The position numbers and the translations under genes are program-made. Of a stretch of 64,000 nt of DNA, positions 9,391 through 20,954 are shown one piece after another. The notes under the pieces were generated by a model. That model was not told the origin of the DNA, ran no database searches, and saw only the letters and a program-made list of their open reading frames with translations. This DNA comes from Heliocidaris tuberculata (taxonomy: Eukaryota; Echinodermata; Echinoidea; Camarodonta; Echinometridae). The stretch spans positions 22,673,981 through 22,737,980 of the forward strand of contig CM046836.1 in assembly GCA_025618425.1 (NCBI GenBank). The letters are read 5' to 3'. Every line of letters starts with the position of its first letter. Positions within the stretch are counted from its first letter, which is position 1.

Positions 9391-11034
9391 GAGAATGGGA
9401 TGAACTGGGACACCATTTCTATCTAAAAAAATAATTAATCTTTTATAAATTAGTTTGAATCCTTCAAAAGATCTTAACAACCAATGTTCACAAATACATC
9501 CACAGCTGTACTGCGATATTGCATGTAGGTTAATTTTTGCACTTGTTTTTTGTTGACCATTTTTGTTATGTTTTCAGCATTCATTGTCAAATGTTTACCA
9601 AGTATGTCACTTAGCTATAGTAAACACTCCGCATACAGCATATAGGTCTTATATACTTTGCAACAATATTTTGTGATAAATACCAACACTCCGTGGCGCA
9701 TCTAGGGATTATAGCGCTTGGGGAAAACAATGAAGTTAGACCCCCCCCCCCCTTGAGTGCCCAAACCTATCTACGTTATTGTACAAGCGAGGGAGCAAGG
9801 CGACTGAGCGGCAAATTTTTCCATTTTACCCCCCCCCCCTAAAAAAAACAAAACAAAACAAAACAAAAACAAAACAAAACAAAACAAAACAAAACCAAAA
9901 AAAAAAAACGCAATTTCTTGTGCATTTTACCCCGGAAATTTTGCAATTGACCACCGCATTTGAGCGGTAGAGAAGCTCGAATTTTGTACATTGATAAACG
10001 GGTTTCTATTCACTCACTTCTACAATCGGGAGCAAAACTAAGGAAAATCCTTGAGAAATAGTTGAGATTTCTTTCAAATGTTGAATCTTTTTCAATGCTG
10101 TTTTATACACTTTATCCTATATTAGGGGCGCAGTATTAGGCAGGAGTTTTATGAAACTTACAAAGCAACGACAATAACATCTTTATTTTTCAAATTTTGA
10201 ATCCTTTAAGCTATTTAAGAACTATATTCTGGGGGCTTTCGATATCCTGAAAAAAAATAATTATGCGAGGGAGCAAAGAGACCAAGCTTTTGACAATTTT
10301 CGCCTTTCAAACCCTCAAAAACTATATTTCTAGTGCATCTACCCTGCGGATTTGGGGGCATAATCCGTAAGGATTATGATTTTGCTTCATTTCCCCCTTT
10401 TTCTTTCTCTCCTTAGCGTTTTTTGCGCCCCCTCCAAGTGCCGCCTGGGGCACGTGCCCCCCCCCCCTGCCTAGATACGCCTCTGCGCAACACTGATAAT
10501 TTGCAGGCACTTGTTGTTGCTTTTTTTTTGTGAACTGGGACAAGGTGTCCCAGTTCACCCCAGTTACTTTTTGTGTATGCAAGGAAAATGAGATTTAATC
10601 AGTCATATTGTATAGACATATCACATGAAAATATCTTTCTGATACATCAAAAATTCGTCATAAAGTCATATTGGTCTATTCCTTTTTAAATATCATTCGT
10701 ACTACTTCAGACAAACTTGTGTGCATCACAAACTATAAATATTATGAAGAATATTTTTTTTTTGGCGAAAAACCCCCGTCGAATAGGTTAAAACTTATAA
10801 CAATGCTTATCAATTCATCAATTATGTTTTAAATGGGCACTTATCTATTTAATAGTCAACTTTACTAGTGAATGTTCAGAAAGATGTTTTAAAATGACAT
10901 ATCAACTTTAACATTCCTAGCACATATCTTTAGACGACTATAGTGATTTCAGCATTTTTAAGAGTTTTGTTCCACTTCAGCCCTATTGATTACTGTCCAG
11001 TTCACCTCTAGGGTTTCCCACTTCACCCCATTCA
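9391..11034. mobile_element. Candidate GTGAACTGGGACA-ended element, interrupted
   Basis: GGGATGAACTGGGACACC near 9397 has an inverse partner near 11000-11030 (CCAGTTCACC ... CCCACTTCACCCCA). A third instance is a tight hairpin at 10532-10556 (GAACTGGGACA / TGTCCCAGTTC). A hAT-like element (9691-10486) lies inside. The two outer ends could belong to one disrupted element or to two fragments. Confidence 0.45.
9691..10486. mobile_element. hAT-like MITE with degenerate 8-bp duplication
   Basis: The left terminus CCGTGGCGCATCTAGGG and right terminus (reverse complement) GCAGAGGCGTATCTAGG match in the CGxATCTAGG core and are followed by C/G tracts. Flanks CCAACACT (9683-9690) and GCAACACT (10487-10494) agree at 7 of 8 positions. 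The interior has an (AAAAC)n run at 9841-9905 and no transposase. Confidence 0.7.
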
Positions 11035-11039
11035 AGTTC

Positions 11040-11505
11040 CTCATTTTAAATGATAATTTGCATAAAAACTAAGAATATAGTGATGGTGTCAAATACCTTG
11101 TTTTGTAACCTAGAATTAGTGTCATTTACATTATCATGATTACTTAAAAGGAGAGGCTAAAATGGATATTTTAAAAATTGCAAAGCAAAAAGTTGCAAAT
11201 CACGATTCTTGAAATTATGTCTGCATGGTGGCGAACAGTTGCTTACAAAATGATATTCAAAGGGAAGTTCACCCTGAAAATAAGATGGCTTCATTAAAAC
11301 CATCTGCAATTTATCTGTGAGAAACATATCAGTCAATGTTTGTCCCGTGTTGTTCTGCTTGAAAGAAGGAGGAGTGTATTATGTGAACATACTGTTGTAA
11401 ATATTTTCAAAACTCAATTACGTGGGCAGCAGTCAACCGCCAATGCTTAGCCCTTTAATAAGTAAACAATGTATCATTTTTTAAAAGTTAGTGTATACAC
11501 ACTCC
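11040..11505. other. No feature recognised
   Basis: AT-rich sequence with no conserved open frame and no clear repeat. Confidence 0.4.
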
Positions 11506-11509
11506 GTTA

Positions 11510-11605
11510 TTCTGGTTAATTCTTCATTTATATATTTTAGTATATTTGTATATATGTATTCAATGATTTTTTAACGGAAAATAAAACCAACCAACCGACA
11601 TATCT
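11510..11605 (+). mobile_element. LINE 3' tail fragment (AAAATAAAACCAACCAACC)
   Basis: This short block matches the 3' end of the LINE at 16.57-19.14 kb: GGTTAATTC, a TATATATTTTAGTATATTTG-like stretch, then CGGAAAATAAAACCAACCAA. It is a heavily 5'-truncated copy of the same family; the short (ACCA) tail is the shared 3' terminus. Confidence 0.7.
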
Positions 11606-11726
11606 TGGACTTGCGGAGATATACAGAACGGAAATGGAAATGGCCTTCATATCCAAATACATGTAGTCTAAACTTTTTAAAGCAACACTATAATGCAATA
11701 TATGAAAGAATTACATGAAACTTTTC

Positions 11727-12557
11727 AGGGATGGTCACATTTGTCCGATAACGATAACGGTAACGATAACGATAACGAGATTTCCAATTAAAGGTACAAC
11801 CTACTATATGGTGAGTACGTGTGAATAATTCGTCCCTGTTCCCCGAAGTGACGGTAATGAGGAAAAACGCACATTTTTAAATTTTGAGTTTTTTGCATTT
11901 TTGGACATCATTCACTAACATCTTGAACCTCACAAAGTTTCAGATCATAATAATGTATAATTATGTAACTATGGCGATAACGTCAACAAGAAAATACCTA
12001 GTAAAAGGATTTTCTGTGTTCACGAAGTGACGGTTTACAACCGTCGCGTATGTTTTACGTGTGCGGCTGAGATCCGTCACTTCGTGAAAACAAAGAAGAG
12101 CGAGTCCTTGAATTGACTTTGTGTTTTCACAAAATGACGGTTAAAAGCGCGGTGATCAAGTCTAATATGTTTTACACGCGCGCGGCTGAGATCCGTCACT
12201 TCGTGAAAATCCGTCACTACGCGTCCTTGGAATTTTGTGTTTTCACGAAATGACGGTTATGTTTACAGCTCATTTTCCCCCAAAATATAAACAAATAGGC
12301 AAATGATTAAACATATAATTAAACACTGAAATATGATCTATCCCAGGATATAAAATATATTCACCTTTCATATTGTATTAAAGAGGTTGAGATTATGCTT
12401 TAAAACTTTGAAAGCGATTTATTCAAAACTAACTTTCTTTTAGTTGCGCGCTCATCCGTCACTTCGTGAGAACAGTAACGAATTATGTGCTCGTGTCTGT
12501 TAATAGTAGGGCAGCTCTCATTATCTTTATCTTTATCTGACGAATGTGACCAGCCCT
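11727..12557. mobile_element. MITE with CACGAAGTGACGG word cluster
   Basis: The ends are inverted: AGGGATGGTCACATTTGTCC at 11727 against the reverse complement of GACGAATGTGACCAGCCCT at about 12540-12557. Next to each end is a subterminal run, (GATAAC)n at 11748-11780 and (TTATCT)n at 12518-12539, again inverse to each other. Inside are about eight copies of the word CCGTCACTTCGTG or its complement, often as facing pairs (12015/12072, 12122/12192, 12236/12455). No open frame. Confidence 0.7.
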
Positions 12558-13003
12558 TAAGTATCTGGTCTTATTTTCAAAAAGGGAACTAGATAAAAGA
12601 TAAAAATGGGTAAGTTAATTGTTATGTCACATGATTTATAATTAATTGTGAGGTTGTTTTTCTCTGCAGATTTATTACAAAATTTAAATTTTGGTTGTCA
12701 AATAATACATTCATAGATGTGAAGGGAAATATTGACAGTCGGTTTTCGTGCGACATAAGGGAATACATTTTGAGGGGATGTTTTTTCTGTGAGTCATTGT
12801 CTTTGGGAAAAAATATTTGATTCTGAATAAAGATACTTTTCAAGAATTGTTCAAGGGGACATTCTTGATAAATGTAATTTTTAATAAAATATTCCCTAAA
12901 TGAATATTCCCTAAATTAATACTTGACAGTATCAACGTTGGCAATAGTCAAAACTATGGATTTCAATAATTGATTAATATGTACCAACGGGAAAAGGGCC
13001 ATA
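12558..13003. other. No feature recognised
   Basis: AT-rich spacer; short open frames show no family resemblance. Confidence 0.4.
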
Positions 13004-13216
13004 CAGTTGCGGATCTGGGATTTTGGAAAGGGGGGGGGGGGGGGCACAATTTCGACAATTTTCTAACACACACACACACACAAATGTTCAGATGGCTTGG
13101 GTCGAAAATTTGAAGGGGGAAGAGGTTGGGTTGTGTACTAGAGGTATGTCACCTGGGTTTTAAGGGGTTACGGCCTTACGGGTTGGTTCCCCCCCCCCCT
13201 CCCCTATCTGCGACTG
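13004..13216. mobile_element. Short hAT-like MITE
   Basis: Left end CAGTTGCGGATCTGGGA and right end (reverse complement) CAGTCGCAGATAGGGG are both followed by G tracts. Flanking octamers GGGCCATA (12996-13003) and GGGTCATG (13217-13224) match at six positions, consistent with an old 8-bp duplication. Total length is 213 bp and nothing in it is coding. Confidence 0.6.
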
Positions 13217-13529
13217 GGGTCATGATGGAATATCAACATCCAACTCCATGTTGGGGGGGGGGGGGGGAGGGCGGATGGGAGGGGAAAGACAACTAGAAAT
13301 GATGATAATGCAACAGGTAGGGATTTGAAAAAAAGGTTTACGTAATTATCTATGACGACGATAGAGAGGGAGAATTAGTAATGAATTGTGGAAGTTGTAA
13401 AAAAAAAAATCCTTTTTTCAACGATGTATAATTTTTATTGTATTACGCCAGTTAGTACTTGATCACTGCTTGCAATATTTGGCTTATTCGACTTATTTGG
13501 CTTCGATGTGAAAATGTTATCCTATGTAC

Positions 13530-13670
13530 AGTCTTGATTATTTATTCGTTTACTTTCTTCTTAAATCATATTTCCCCCATTTCATTTCGTTTCTATCCAC
13601 TGTCTTGATTCTAGTTTTGTATATTTCTGTACCTCAAGGTATGCCTTGTGTAATATAAACATGTATATTT
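13530..13670. repeat. Diverged direct repeat, copy 1
   Basis: A T-rich block starting CTTGATTATTTATTC and ending in GGTATGCCTTGTGTAATA shares order and many words with 14160-14300. The shared landmarks are CTTGATT, TTTCTATCC, TCTTGA and TATGCCTT. It may be a 3' tail of a retrotransposon family. Confidence 0.5.
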
Positions 13671-13769
13671 ATACTTACATCTTCGTATTTTAAATTTTGA
13701 TCAAATTTAATCTAATCATGCTTATGGCCATAATCTGTTAGGTATCTGTTTCGTAAGAAGCACGATGCA

Positions 13770-13931
13770 AAAGATTTTCGAGAAATCAACTCGAGGGCAA
13801 TTTCAATACCATATTGTGTATCCCATAGAAATCAAGTTCCGGTTAATATACATATTACGTCATGGTATTATTTGCACAAGGCTATTAAAACTGCCTTAGG
13901 TTGGTTTTCAAAAGTATTTGTTATCGTGTTA
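13770..13931. mobile_element. Fragment related to the Harbinger-like MITE at 34148
   Basis: From TTTTCGAGAAATCAACTCGAG to TATTTGTTATCGTGTTAG, this segment parallels the core of the element at 34310-34500: CTCGAGGGCAATTTCAA, CCCATAGAAATC, ATTACGT and GGCTATTAAAACTG all have counterparts in order. The terminal GGCCCG ends are absent. Confidence 0.6.
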
Positions 13932-14159
13932 GACGGGTTCCTTGATTGGATTTTCCTTATTTATACAATAAGGTTTTACTAATCGTTTATTTCTTATAAT
14001 TATAAATAATACATAGGCATTTTTTTTAAAAAGATCATTTTTTGGATTGAGCATGAAATGACCTTCATTATTTTGTGAAGATTGTATTTTTATTGTGTGT
14101 TTAAATTGTATTGTAGTAATAGTTATTTTAATGAATGATATCAATAATTATAACTTGTT

Positions 14160-14293
14160 TCTTGATTGTTTATTCTTTGATTTTTCTTTCATAATACGTT
14201 TCTTTTATTTTCTATCCCCTATCTTGACTGCATTTTTTTTCCACCTCGTTGTATACTGTATGCCTTTTGCAATACGTAAATATATTTACATAT

Positions 14294-14340
<47 letters not shown>
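14160..14340. repeat. Diverged direct repeat, copy 2, and (TA)n tract
   Basis: Partner of 13530-13670. It ends in a (TA)n microsatellite at about 14300-14335. Short frames here are T-rich artefacts. Confidence 0.6.
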
Positions 14341-14439
14341 TTTTACATTTTAATCCGACGAAAGTGCTGCATCCCTAATCTGTCCCCCCATAGATAATAA
14401 TAAAAGAAAATGCAGAGATCTTGATCATATGGGCCCATT

Positions 14440-14470
14440 TTCGCAAGGGGGGGGGGGGGGGCTGAAACCG
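14440..14470. repeat. Poly-G tract
   Basis: A run of about 14 Gs after CGCAAG; part of the pervasive G-tract texture of this genome. Confidence 0.9.
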
Positions 14471-14765
14471 TTTACACGAATATGAACTTTTCATATTCGT
14501 AATTTCTAATTTTCTAAAAAAGTTTTCTTAGTGAAAATGTACACAAATTACATAATTATCTGATTTACCCAATACTTGGTCATAGAGTGGCTTCGTAATT
14601 TCACTTTTGATAACTTGATACGGAATTGTGCTGCGCATCTTATAAAAACAAGAGTTTCAAGTTGTCCTATTTACCAATATGAGAAATGAAAAAAAAAATA
14701 GCAATAAAGTAGTTTTAACCCAATTTCACCAAAACTGTGCAAAAGTGGACGAAGATAATATTACA

Positions 14766-14900
14766 TGGTTACATGTCGTTTATCCAGTTTTCATAATTCC
14801 AAAGGTTCGTTGATAAAGTTCATTAAATTCAAAACTTTGATAATTCCGAAGGTTCATTAATCCGAAGTTTTGTAATTACGGGTTACGGAAATGGAATGGG
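14766..14900. mobile_element. TTCCGAAGGTTCG-family MITE, degraded copy
   Basis: It starts GGTTACATGTCGTTTATCC and contains ATTCCAAAGGTTCG, ATTCCGAAGGTTCAT and TAATTACGGGTTACGG. The left end is nearly identical to the inverted right end of the copy at 20955-21266. The right half is short or lost. Confidence 0.6.
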
Positions 14901-15334
14901 GTTCCCAATTCTGTAAATGAAACAAAACCCTAATAGCATTGTTCACAAGTACGAACATTGCGATAAAAAACGTCAAATTTTAAAACTAACGGGTAAGAAA
15001 TCATCTATCGGACGAGAAAATTTATATACATGTAGCAATAAGATAAAACAGCAAGAAGCGTGTACTTGGAAAGACGGTTTTTGCATTACGTGTTGGGAAA
15101 CGGTAAACGTTTCGTTATCATTTACCCAACCAAAAAGAAGTGGTAGGTAAAACACAGCAAAATCCGGATGAACTCTTGTATTACAATGTCAATCAATTCA
15201 ATATAATATACTCTGAATTATGTGAAAATGGAAATGAATTAGTACATCTAAATATTGTAAGCCTATTAAAACATTTCGATGAAATCGGTTCTATCTTATG
15301 TAAATAATGATAATAATGATAATGGTGAAAACTT

Positions 15335-16247
15335 ACACTCTTAAAAAAGTTGGGCAAAAAAATGCCCAATTTTTAACCAACACTGGGCAACATACTGTCC
15401 ACACAACTTTTGGTTAAAATTTGCCCAACTGATGTTGGGCAATCCATTTACTATGTTGTTGGGCAAATTAAATTGCCCATCAGTTGGTGACCCATTAAAT
15501 TTTACCCAACTCTACAATTGCCCAACTGTTGGTTATATTCTCAGTTGGGTAATTATTGCCCAACCAATCTTACCCAATAGGATTGCCCAACCCTCTATTT
15601 GTTCAGCTGTTTGGTAACAAATATCATGTGGTTGGGCAAATTCAGCTGCCCAATTTATTGTTTCCTTTTTCCTCCAACCTAGGTAAAAAAAATGAAATCT
15701 GCTTGTTACGTCCTTCTGGGTCTTAACCTAATCAATCCTAACCTATCCTATTTTAAGCTATCCTATCCTATATCTTAACCTATCCTAGTCCTATCCTATC
15801 CAGTTAGTGCAAACTAGTGCAAGCTCTTATATACCCCTTATATTTTTTTTATGCATTCGGTGACAGTTAGTAAATCGGGCCACCCCAAACCATACGCTAC
15901 TAAAAATTCATGAATATTCATATAAGTGTTTTCCCCAATATTGGGTAAAAATATTTACCACAAGTTGGGCAAAAGCGAATTTCTAACCAACCATCAGTTA
16001 CCCAACAAAATTTACCCAACTGGCAAAGGAAATGTGACAAAATTACACAACTACAGGGCAACAAGTACCCAACCCATAATTACCAAATACTGTTGGTAGA
16101 TATATGCCTAATATTTAGGTAAAAAGTATTGACCAATATTGGTTACACCACTCGAGTGTCCAGTTGGTTAATAATAGCCCAGAATTGGGAATATTTTTAA
16201 CCAACCAGCAGTTACCCAACTAAATTTACCCAACATTTGAAGAGTGT
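15335..16247. mobile_element. MITE built from TTGGGCAA / TTACCCAAC words
   Basis: Inverted ends ACACTCTTAAAAAAGTTGGG (15335) and the reverse complement of CCAACATTTGAAGAGTGT (ending 16247) bound the element. Two word-dense zones, 15350-15660 and 15945-16240, hold about two dozen TTGGGCA/TGCCCAA/TTACCCAAC variants in both orientations. They are separated by a spacer with a degenerate (CCTAT)n run at about 15735-15800. No protein is encoded; the 61-codon frame over the words is an artefact. Target duplication could not be fixed (perhaps TA). Confidence 0.7.
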
Positions 16248-16569
16248 GTAGAGCGCACACACCGTCCAAGGACGCTCATGGCGCTAGCCCAGCAATTGAA
16301 CAGTTCTCTTTAATCCAGGTATACTACAAATTTATGTTATAATTGGATTTTTAGTACTAAAAACTTAAAACAAATTCACATTTGCATCACCCACTGCGAC
16401 TCTCAGCTCCACCCGGTGAGGCCCGGTGCCCTCTTGCTGCTCCGTTCACTGACAATTTAAGGGACAAGCCCAGTCAGCATACAACTCACAGGAGCTCTAG
16501 CACCTGAGGCCACCAGGCCCCACACTGGTAACCAATGAGACTAAAGGGTGATAACAAAATTAGTAAAAT

Positions 16570-17215
16570 GTAAAAATGATATACACATTCTAGCGCTCAA
16601 TGAAACGAGACTTGATGATTAAATTAAAGATTATGAAATATATGTCCCTCATTATAATGTCATTTACTGGTGATACTCTTAAATACTCAGAGATTAATGA
16701 TGTACATGGCTTGTGTCAAATTAATAGATTTGAATGCACTCGAGTTACGCTGGAGTGGTCTTCATTGGTTGATCACATGTTGACAACTTGCCCAGACAAA
16801 GTGAGATCCTTTGGTGTTTTACACAATGGTATAAGCGACCATCCAATGAACTATTTAATCTGGAAAGCTCATGTCAATCATGATGATTCGTTTGTTAATT
16901 ACGTAACATTTAGAAAATCCCATCAAGTAGATTTTGTAAAGCTGAAAGTCGATCTTAGATCGCAGAACTGGGTTAAAGTTGAAGAGAGTGATGATCTTGC
17001 TAAAGCTGTTAACAAGTGGGAAGAACTCTTTTTAGGTACAGTAGATAAATACATGCCACTAAACAAAAAAAGGGTACGTAAAAAGCACTCCCCTTGGCTA
17101 AACGAATATATATTTAAACTCATGAAAGATCGTGATAAAATAAAAGATAAAGCCAAGATTAAAAAAAAAAAAAAAGATCTATTGGAAACAATACAGGAAA
17201 ATGAGAAATAAAGTA
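16570..17215 (+). pseudogene. LINE endonuclease and linker region, degenerate
   Basis: The frame from 16572 reads an AP-endonuclease-type start (IHILALNETRLDD, then a stop, then YEIYVPHYN). The open segment to 17211 carries the C-terminal endonuclease motif (SSLVDHMLTTCPDK ... GISDH with the catalytic His) and a basic lysine-rich linker. This matches CR1/L2-type elements, where an endonuclease precedes the RT. The 5' end is missing, and a stop and frameshifts show it is dead. Confidence 0.8.
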
Positions 17216-17559
17216 ACGTTTGAAATAAGGAGAGTGAAGAAAAAATATTTTATGGTAAACTGAATGCTTGTCAAGATAGAGCGCTATCTTGGAAAATATT
17301 AAAAACACTAATACCCAATACAAAATCAGTTACGAATTTTCCTTTTCCTTTGGAGCAATGTAAAAGGTTAGCTAACGATTTTTACGAACATTAATTTTAG
17401 TCATTATCGGAAATCAAATGAATAAAACTAAAAACAATGAATGTATTACTTACGACGAATTAGAAAGTTCAGATTTTAGTACGAATAATGCCTTCTTTGT
17501 TCCCAAAGTTACAGAGTCTGATGTCATGAAAGAAATTTACCGCTTAAAAGAATAATAAA

Positions 17560-18720
17560 TCAGTAGGGGTTGATGGAATAGATTCTTTTATGTTGAACAC
17601 TATTTTTTTTTTATAGATTTGCGAAAAGGGTTTGATCTAGTTGATCACAGAATTCTCCTCAGAAAATTGTCTAGTATTGGTATAAACGGTATAATGCACA
17701 AGTGGTTTTGTAATTATCTAACCGCAAAATGTTTACCTCTATAAATAGTATTACTTCCAATGAAATGATTTTAAAATATGGTGTTCCTCAGGGGTCAATA
17801 TTGGGTCCCATTTTATTTTTGATATATATCAACGATTTAGCTAATGCGTTACATCATTGTCGTCTACATTTATACGCAGATGACACGGTAATTTATTTTC
17901 CCCATGAAAATCCTGTTGTGCTACAGTCGGTTCTTAATGATGAATATTAGTCTCTCTGTCAGAGTGGATGAACCAGAATGAACTTTATATCAATTGTGTA
18001 AAAACAGTGTCAATGTTAATAGGGACGAAGTCAATGCTTTACAAACATCAAACATTGAACTTAAAACTTGGAACCAACATTATTAATCAGGTTAATACTA
18101 TCAAATATTTGGGAATGAATATAGACTAAGAGTTAAAATGGGATTTTCATGTAAGTGAAGTTGTTAAGAAAGTAGGGAAAATGGTAAGCTTTTAGGCAGA
18201 CTGAGAAACACTTTAAGTGAATCTTATCTAAATTTAATCTATCAATCTGTAATCCTTCCTAATTTCGATTATGCCGATTATGGCAATCCTCCCTAAAGAT
18301 TTATTTGGACCAACTTCAAAAACTTCAAAATAGGGCTGGGAGAATAATTCTTAAGATAAATCCTCAAATTCACACCTCAATTTTCCAAATCCATGATCTC
18401 TTAAAATGGGAAACCCTCAAAACCCGACGTAAAAAGCACATGTATATAATGTGTATAAGATTATTCATAATTTAACTCCTGAATATCTGCAGAATAATCT
18501 CTCATACAAAAAAAAAACAACAAAAAACAACAAAATACAAACAAAAACAAAAACAAAAAACAAAAAACAAATTATGCCCTAAGAAATGTAGATAACTTAG
18601 TCTTGCCCAAACCTAATACTAATTACTGTAAACGGACGTTCTTTTATCGCGGATCTAACATGTATAATTACGTAGACCAAACACACTTGCTTTATTTCGA
18701 AATGGCCTAGATGAATGGAG
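17560..18720 (+). pseudogene. LINE reverse transcriptase, degenerate
   Basis: Plus-strand frames give SVGVDGIDSF, FIDLRKGFDLVDH, the fingers/palm motif GVPQGSILGPILFLIYINDL and the catalytic box LYADD at about 17871. Then follow SEWMNQNELYIN and YLGMNID, and an ILPNFDYADYG-like block. Stops and shifts occur before 17729, at 17950, near 18130 and in the C-terminal third, and an (AAAAC)n-rich insertion lies at 18510-18570. The core catalytic Asps are still legible, but the ORF is broken throughout. Confidence 0.85.
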
Positions 18721-19006
18721 CAAGAATTTAAGATATAAACTTGCTGGTGCATTTGGGGTAGGGGGGAGGGGGGGGGGGGTGTTATGTAAAATACAAAGGG
18801 TTAGGGTAGGGTCATTGTGTATTGTGTAGATGATATTTTTTTAATAAATATTTTGTATTACAGTATGTATGTCTAGTTTTTTGTTCTGCCTGTTTTTTTT
18901 GTTGTTTTTTTGCTTTTTAATATTTGTTTTTTTTTTTTTCTTTTTCTGGACCTCTATGAAGAACAGAGCCATCATGTTGATGGCTTTGAGTAGAGCTTTC
19001 CAGCCG

Positions 19007-19041
<35 letters not shown>

Positions 19042-19143
19042 AATTCCTGATTTAATTCTTGTTTTATATATTCTTGTAATGTATATTTATATGTATGTAT
19101 TGATGATCTTTTATACGGAAAATAAAACCAACCAACCAACCAG
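18721..19143 (+). mobile_element. LINE 3' untranslated region and tail
   Basis: This follows the RT remnant and includes T-rich tracts and a (TA)n run at 19008-19038. It ends GGAAAATAAAACCAACCAAC at about 19118-19143, the same 3' terminus as the fragment at 11510. A short tandem ACCA tail in place of a long poly-A is common among CR1/L2-type LINEs. Confidence 0.7.
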
Positions 19144-19150
19144 TCCACAC

Positions 19151-19290
19151 CAGTGGCGTAATGAGCCAAACAATTTGAGGGGGGTGTATGAGCCAGCAAG
19201 AATTGAAATATTTTTTAAAGCGTCAGCAAAGCACTACATAATAATCTAAAATATCCTTTGAATGCGGGGGGGGGGGGGGGGGGGGGAGAA
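19151..19290. mobile_element. hAT-like end fragment with poly-G
   Basis: CAGTGGCGTAATGAGCC at about 19152 has the form of a hAT terminus and abuts the LINE tail. A long G run follows at 19267-19287. A matching opposite end was not found. Confidence 0.4.
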
Positions 19291-19299
19291 GTACATCCC

Positions 19300-20001
19300 C
19301 CGTCCAACAAATAAGAATTCTTTGCATTTTTCTTTACCATGAAAAATTTGCGGTTATTCAATCAACGCGCTGTGTATTTTTTTTTTTTTTTGCAAGGTCA
19401 CATAGCGATCGGTTCAGAACATTCTAATTTCAGCATGTTTAGTGGTTTAATACTTTGCTTCAGAGCTTAAAGTCAGTGTTTTAAAATATTTTCATATGTG
19501 GTTCACATACAACAAGATTTTGTGATCTAAGTAAATGTTTGACAAGTTTGATACCACTGTAAAGTTTATTTTTTCAAATGATATGTAGGTCATGCAATAT
19601 CCTATCATTTCATTCAAATTAAATTCTTGGTCTAATATGCTGCCATCCCTCTTGTCAAGGGACCAATTTTTAAAATGTTTCCGTCTTTTCCATATTTCTT
19701 GAGTATTTGACCGTTCTTCAGGATTTCATGCAAACTTTCAATATGAGATGGTCATGGAACAATTTTTTTGAACATGGGGTCTTTGTAGTATGATTTAGTG
19801 ACATTTGCTTTAAAATTTGTCTTAAAGTCGAGCTCTATGATTACTCAAGACTAATGGTTATTAAAGCTTGTCATAATAATGTCATATGTCTAAACTTGCT
19901 GCTCTTAAATAGAAGTGAAGGAGATGTTATGTATACAATAGCAATGGTGTTCAGGTATATGCATTTGCAATAAGCCATTATATATAGAAATGCTAAGCTA
20001 A
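19300..20001. other. No feature recognised
   Basis: AT-rich spacer containing one T run at 19379-19392; no supported coding or RNA gene. Confidence 0.4.
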
Positions 20002-20390
20002 CCCTGCCGGAAAGAACACAGTGTCCCACAGTGTGTTCACAGTGTGTTCACAGTGCGTTCACTTTGTGAATCACACCTTCACAGAGTGAACGCACACCTT
20101 CACGGAGTGCGTTCACTCTGTGAAGGTGTGATTCACAATGATAAAACGCTCAAATTTAACAGTGTGAAGATAATTTCACACTGTGGACACCTCCACAGTG
20201 TGGTTTACCACAGTTTTCACATAGTGATGTTCGATTTCACAGCGTGAATTTACTCGCTCACAATGTGAAGATGTGATTCCCAATGTTAAAACGCTTGAAT
20301 TTAACAGTGTGAAGGTGATTTTACACTGTGTTTCACACTTTGTTTCACACGGTGAACACACTGTGGGACACTGTGTTCTCTCCGGCAGGG
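20002..20390. mobile_element. MITE built from CACAGTGTG / CACACTGTG words
   Basis: The terminal inverted repeats are long and almost perfect: CCCTGCCGGAAAGAACACAG from 20002 against the inverse of the last ~38 bases, ending CTCTCCGGCAGGG at 20390. About 25 copies of TTCACACTGTGAA-like half or full palindromes fill the 389 bp, including facing pairs around 20085-20140 and a direct near-copy (20130-20180 versus 20265-20315). AAATGC occurs near both flanks but no clean target duplication was established. Overlapping frames on both strands are artefacts. Confidence 0.75.
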
Positions 20391-20930
20391 AAATGCCATG
20401 AAAAGGAGGTGTTTTACTATTCTGGTATCATTTTTTTATGTATGACAGCATTATTGGTACGTGTTCAAATATTCACAACATCAAACCCTAGTATTATGTT
20501 TGGGCTTATTTGATCTGTAGAAATATAATCAATTCCCATTTTGCAAGGTAATTTTGGAAACAAAGGTTGGACAGGTTAAGGTCTCAATCCCTTAATAGAA
20601 TTTGACAATGACTCAAAAGTTTCAGGCGATTTGTATAAGGGTTGGTGGACAGCAGATGTGATTGTTTTAATGTGTCAAAGCTATCACGCTTGAATATCTT
20701 TTTGAGAGGGAGAATCCCATATGCCTATGGCGATGAGGATTAGTTAACCATCCATTAGACTTGTGATGATTAACTTTTCAATTATTTTTTTAAACACCAC
20801 TGCACTTGCAAGTTCTGTGGCCCAGTGTGATGGATGGTAGATCATAACTCTTCGATAAATTTCATCAACATTTCTAGATGTATAAGCAGTATATAAAATA
20901 TTCAGACAAATTATTGCATGTCACATGTAT

Positions 20931-20954
20931 GGGGGGGGGGGGGGGGGGGGGGGG
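20931..20954. repeat. Poly-G tract
   Basis: Twenty-four consecutive Gs immediately before the MITE at 20955. Confidence 0.95.

Noticed and set aside
9050..9403. Overlapping long frames on both strands
   Set aside because: They cross an inverted-repeat MITE and telomere-like units; composition is repeat-driven.
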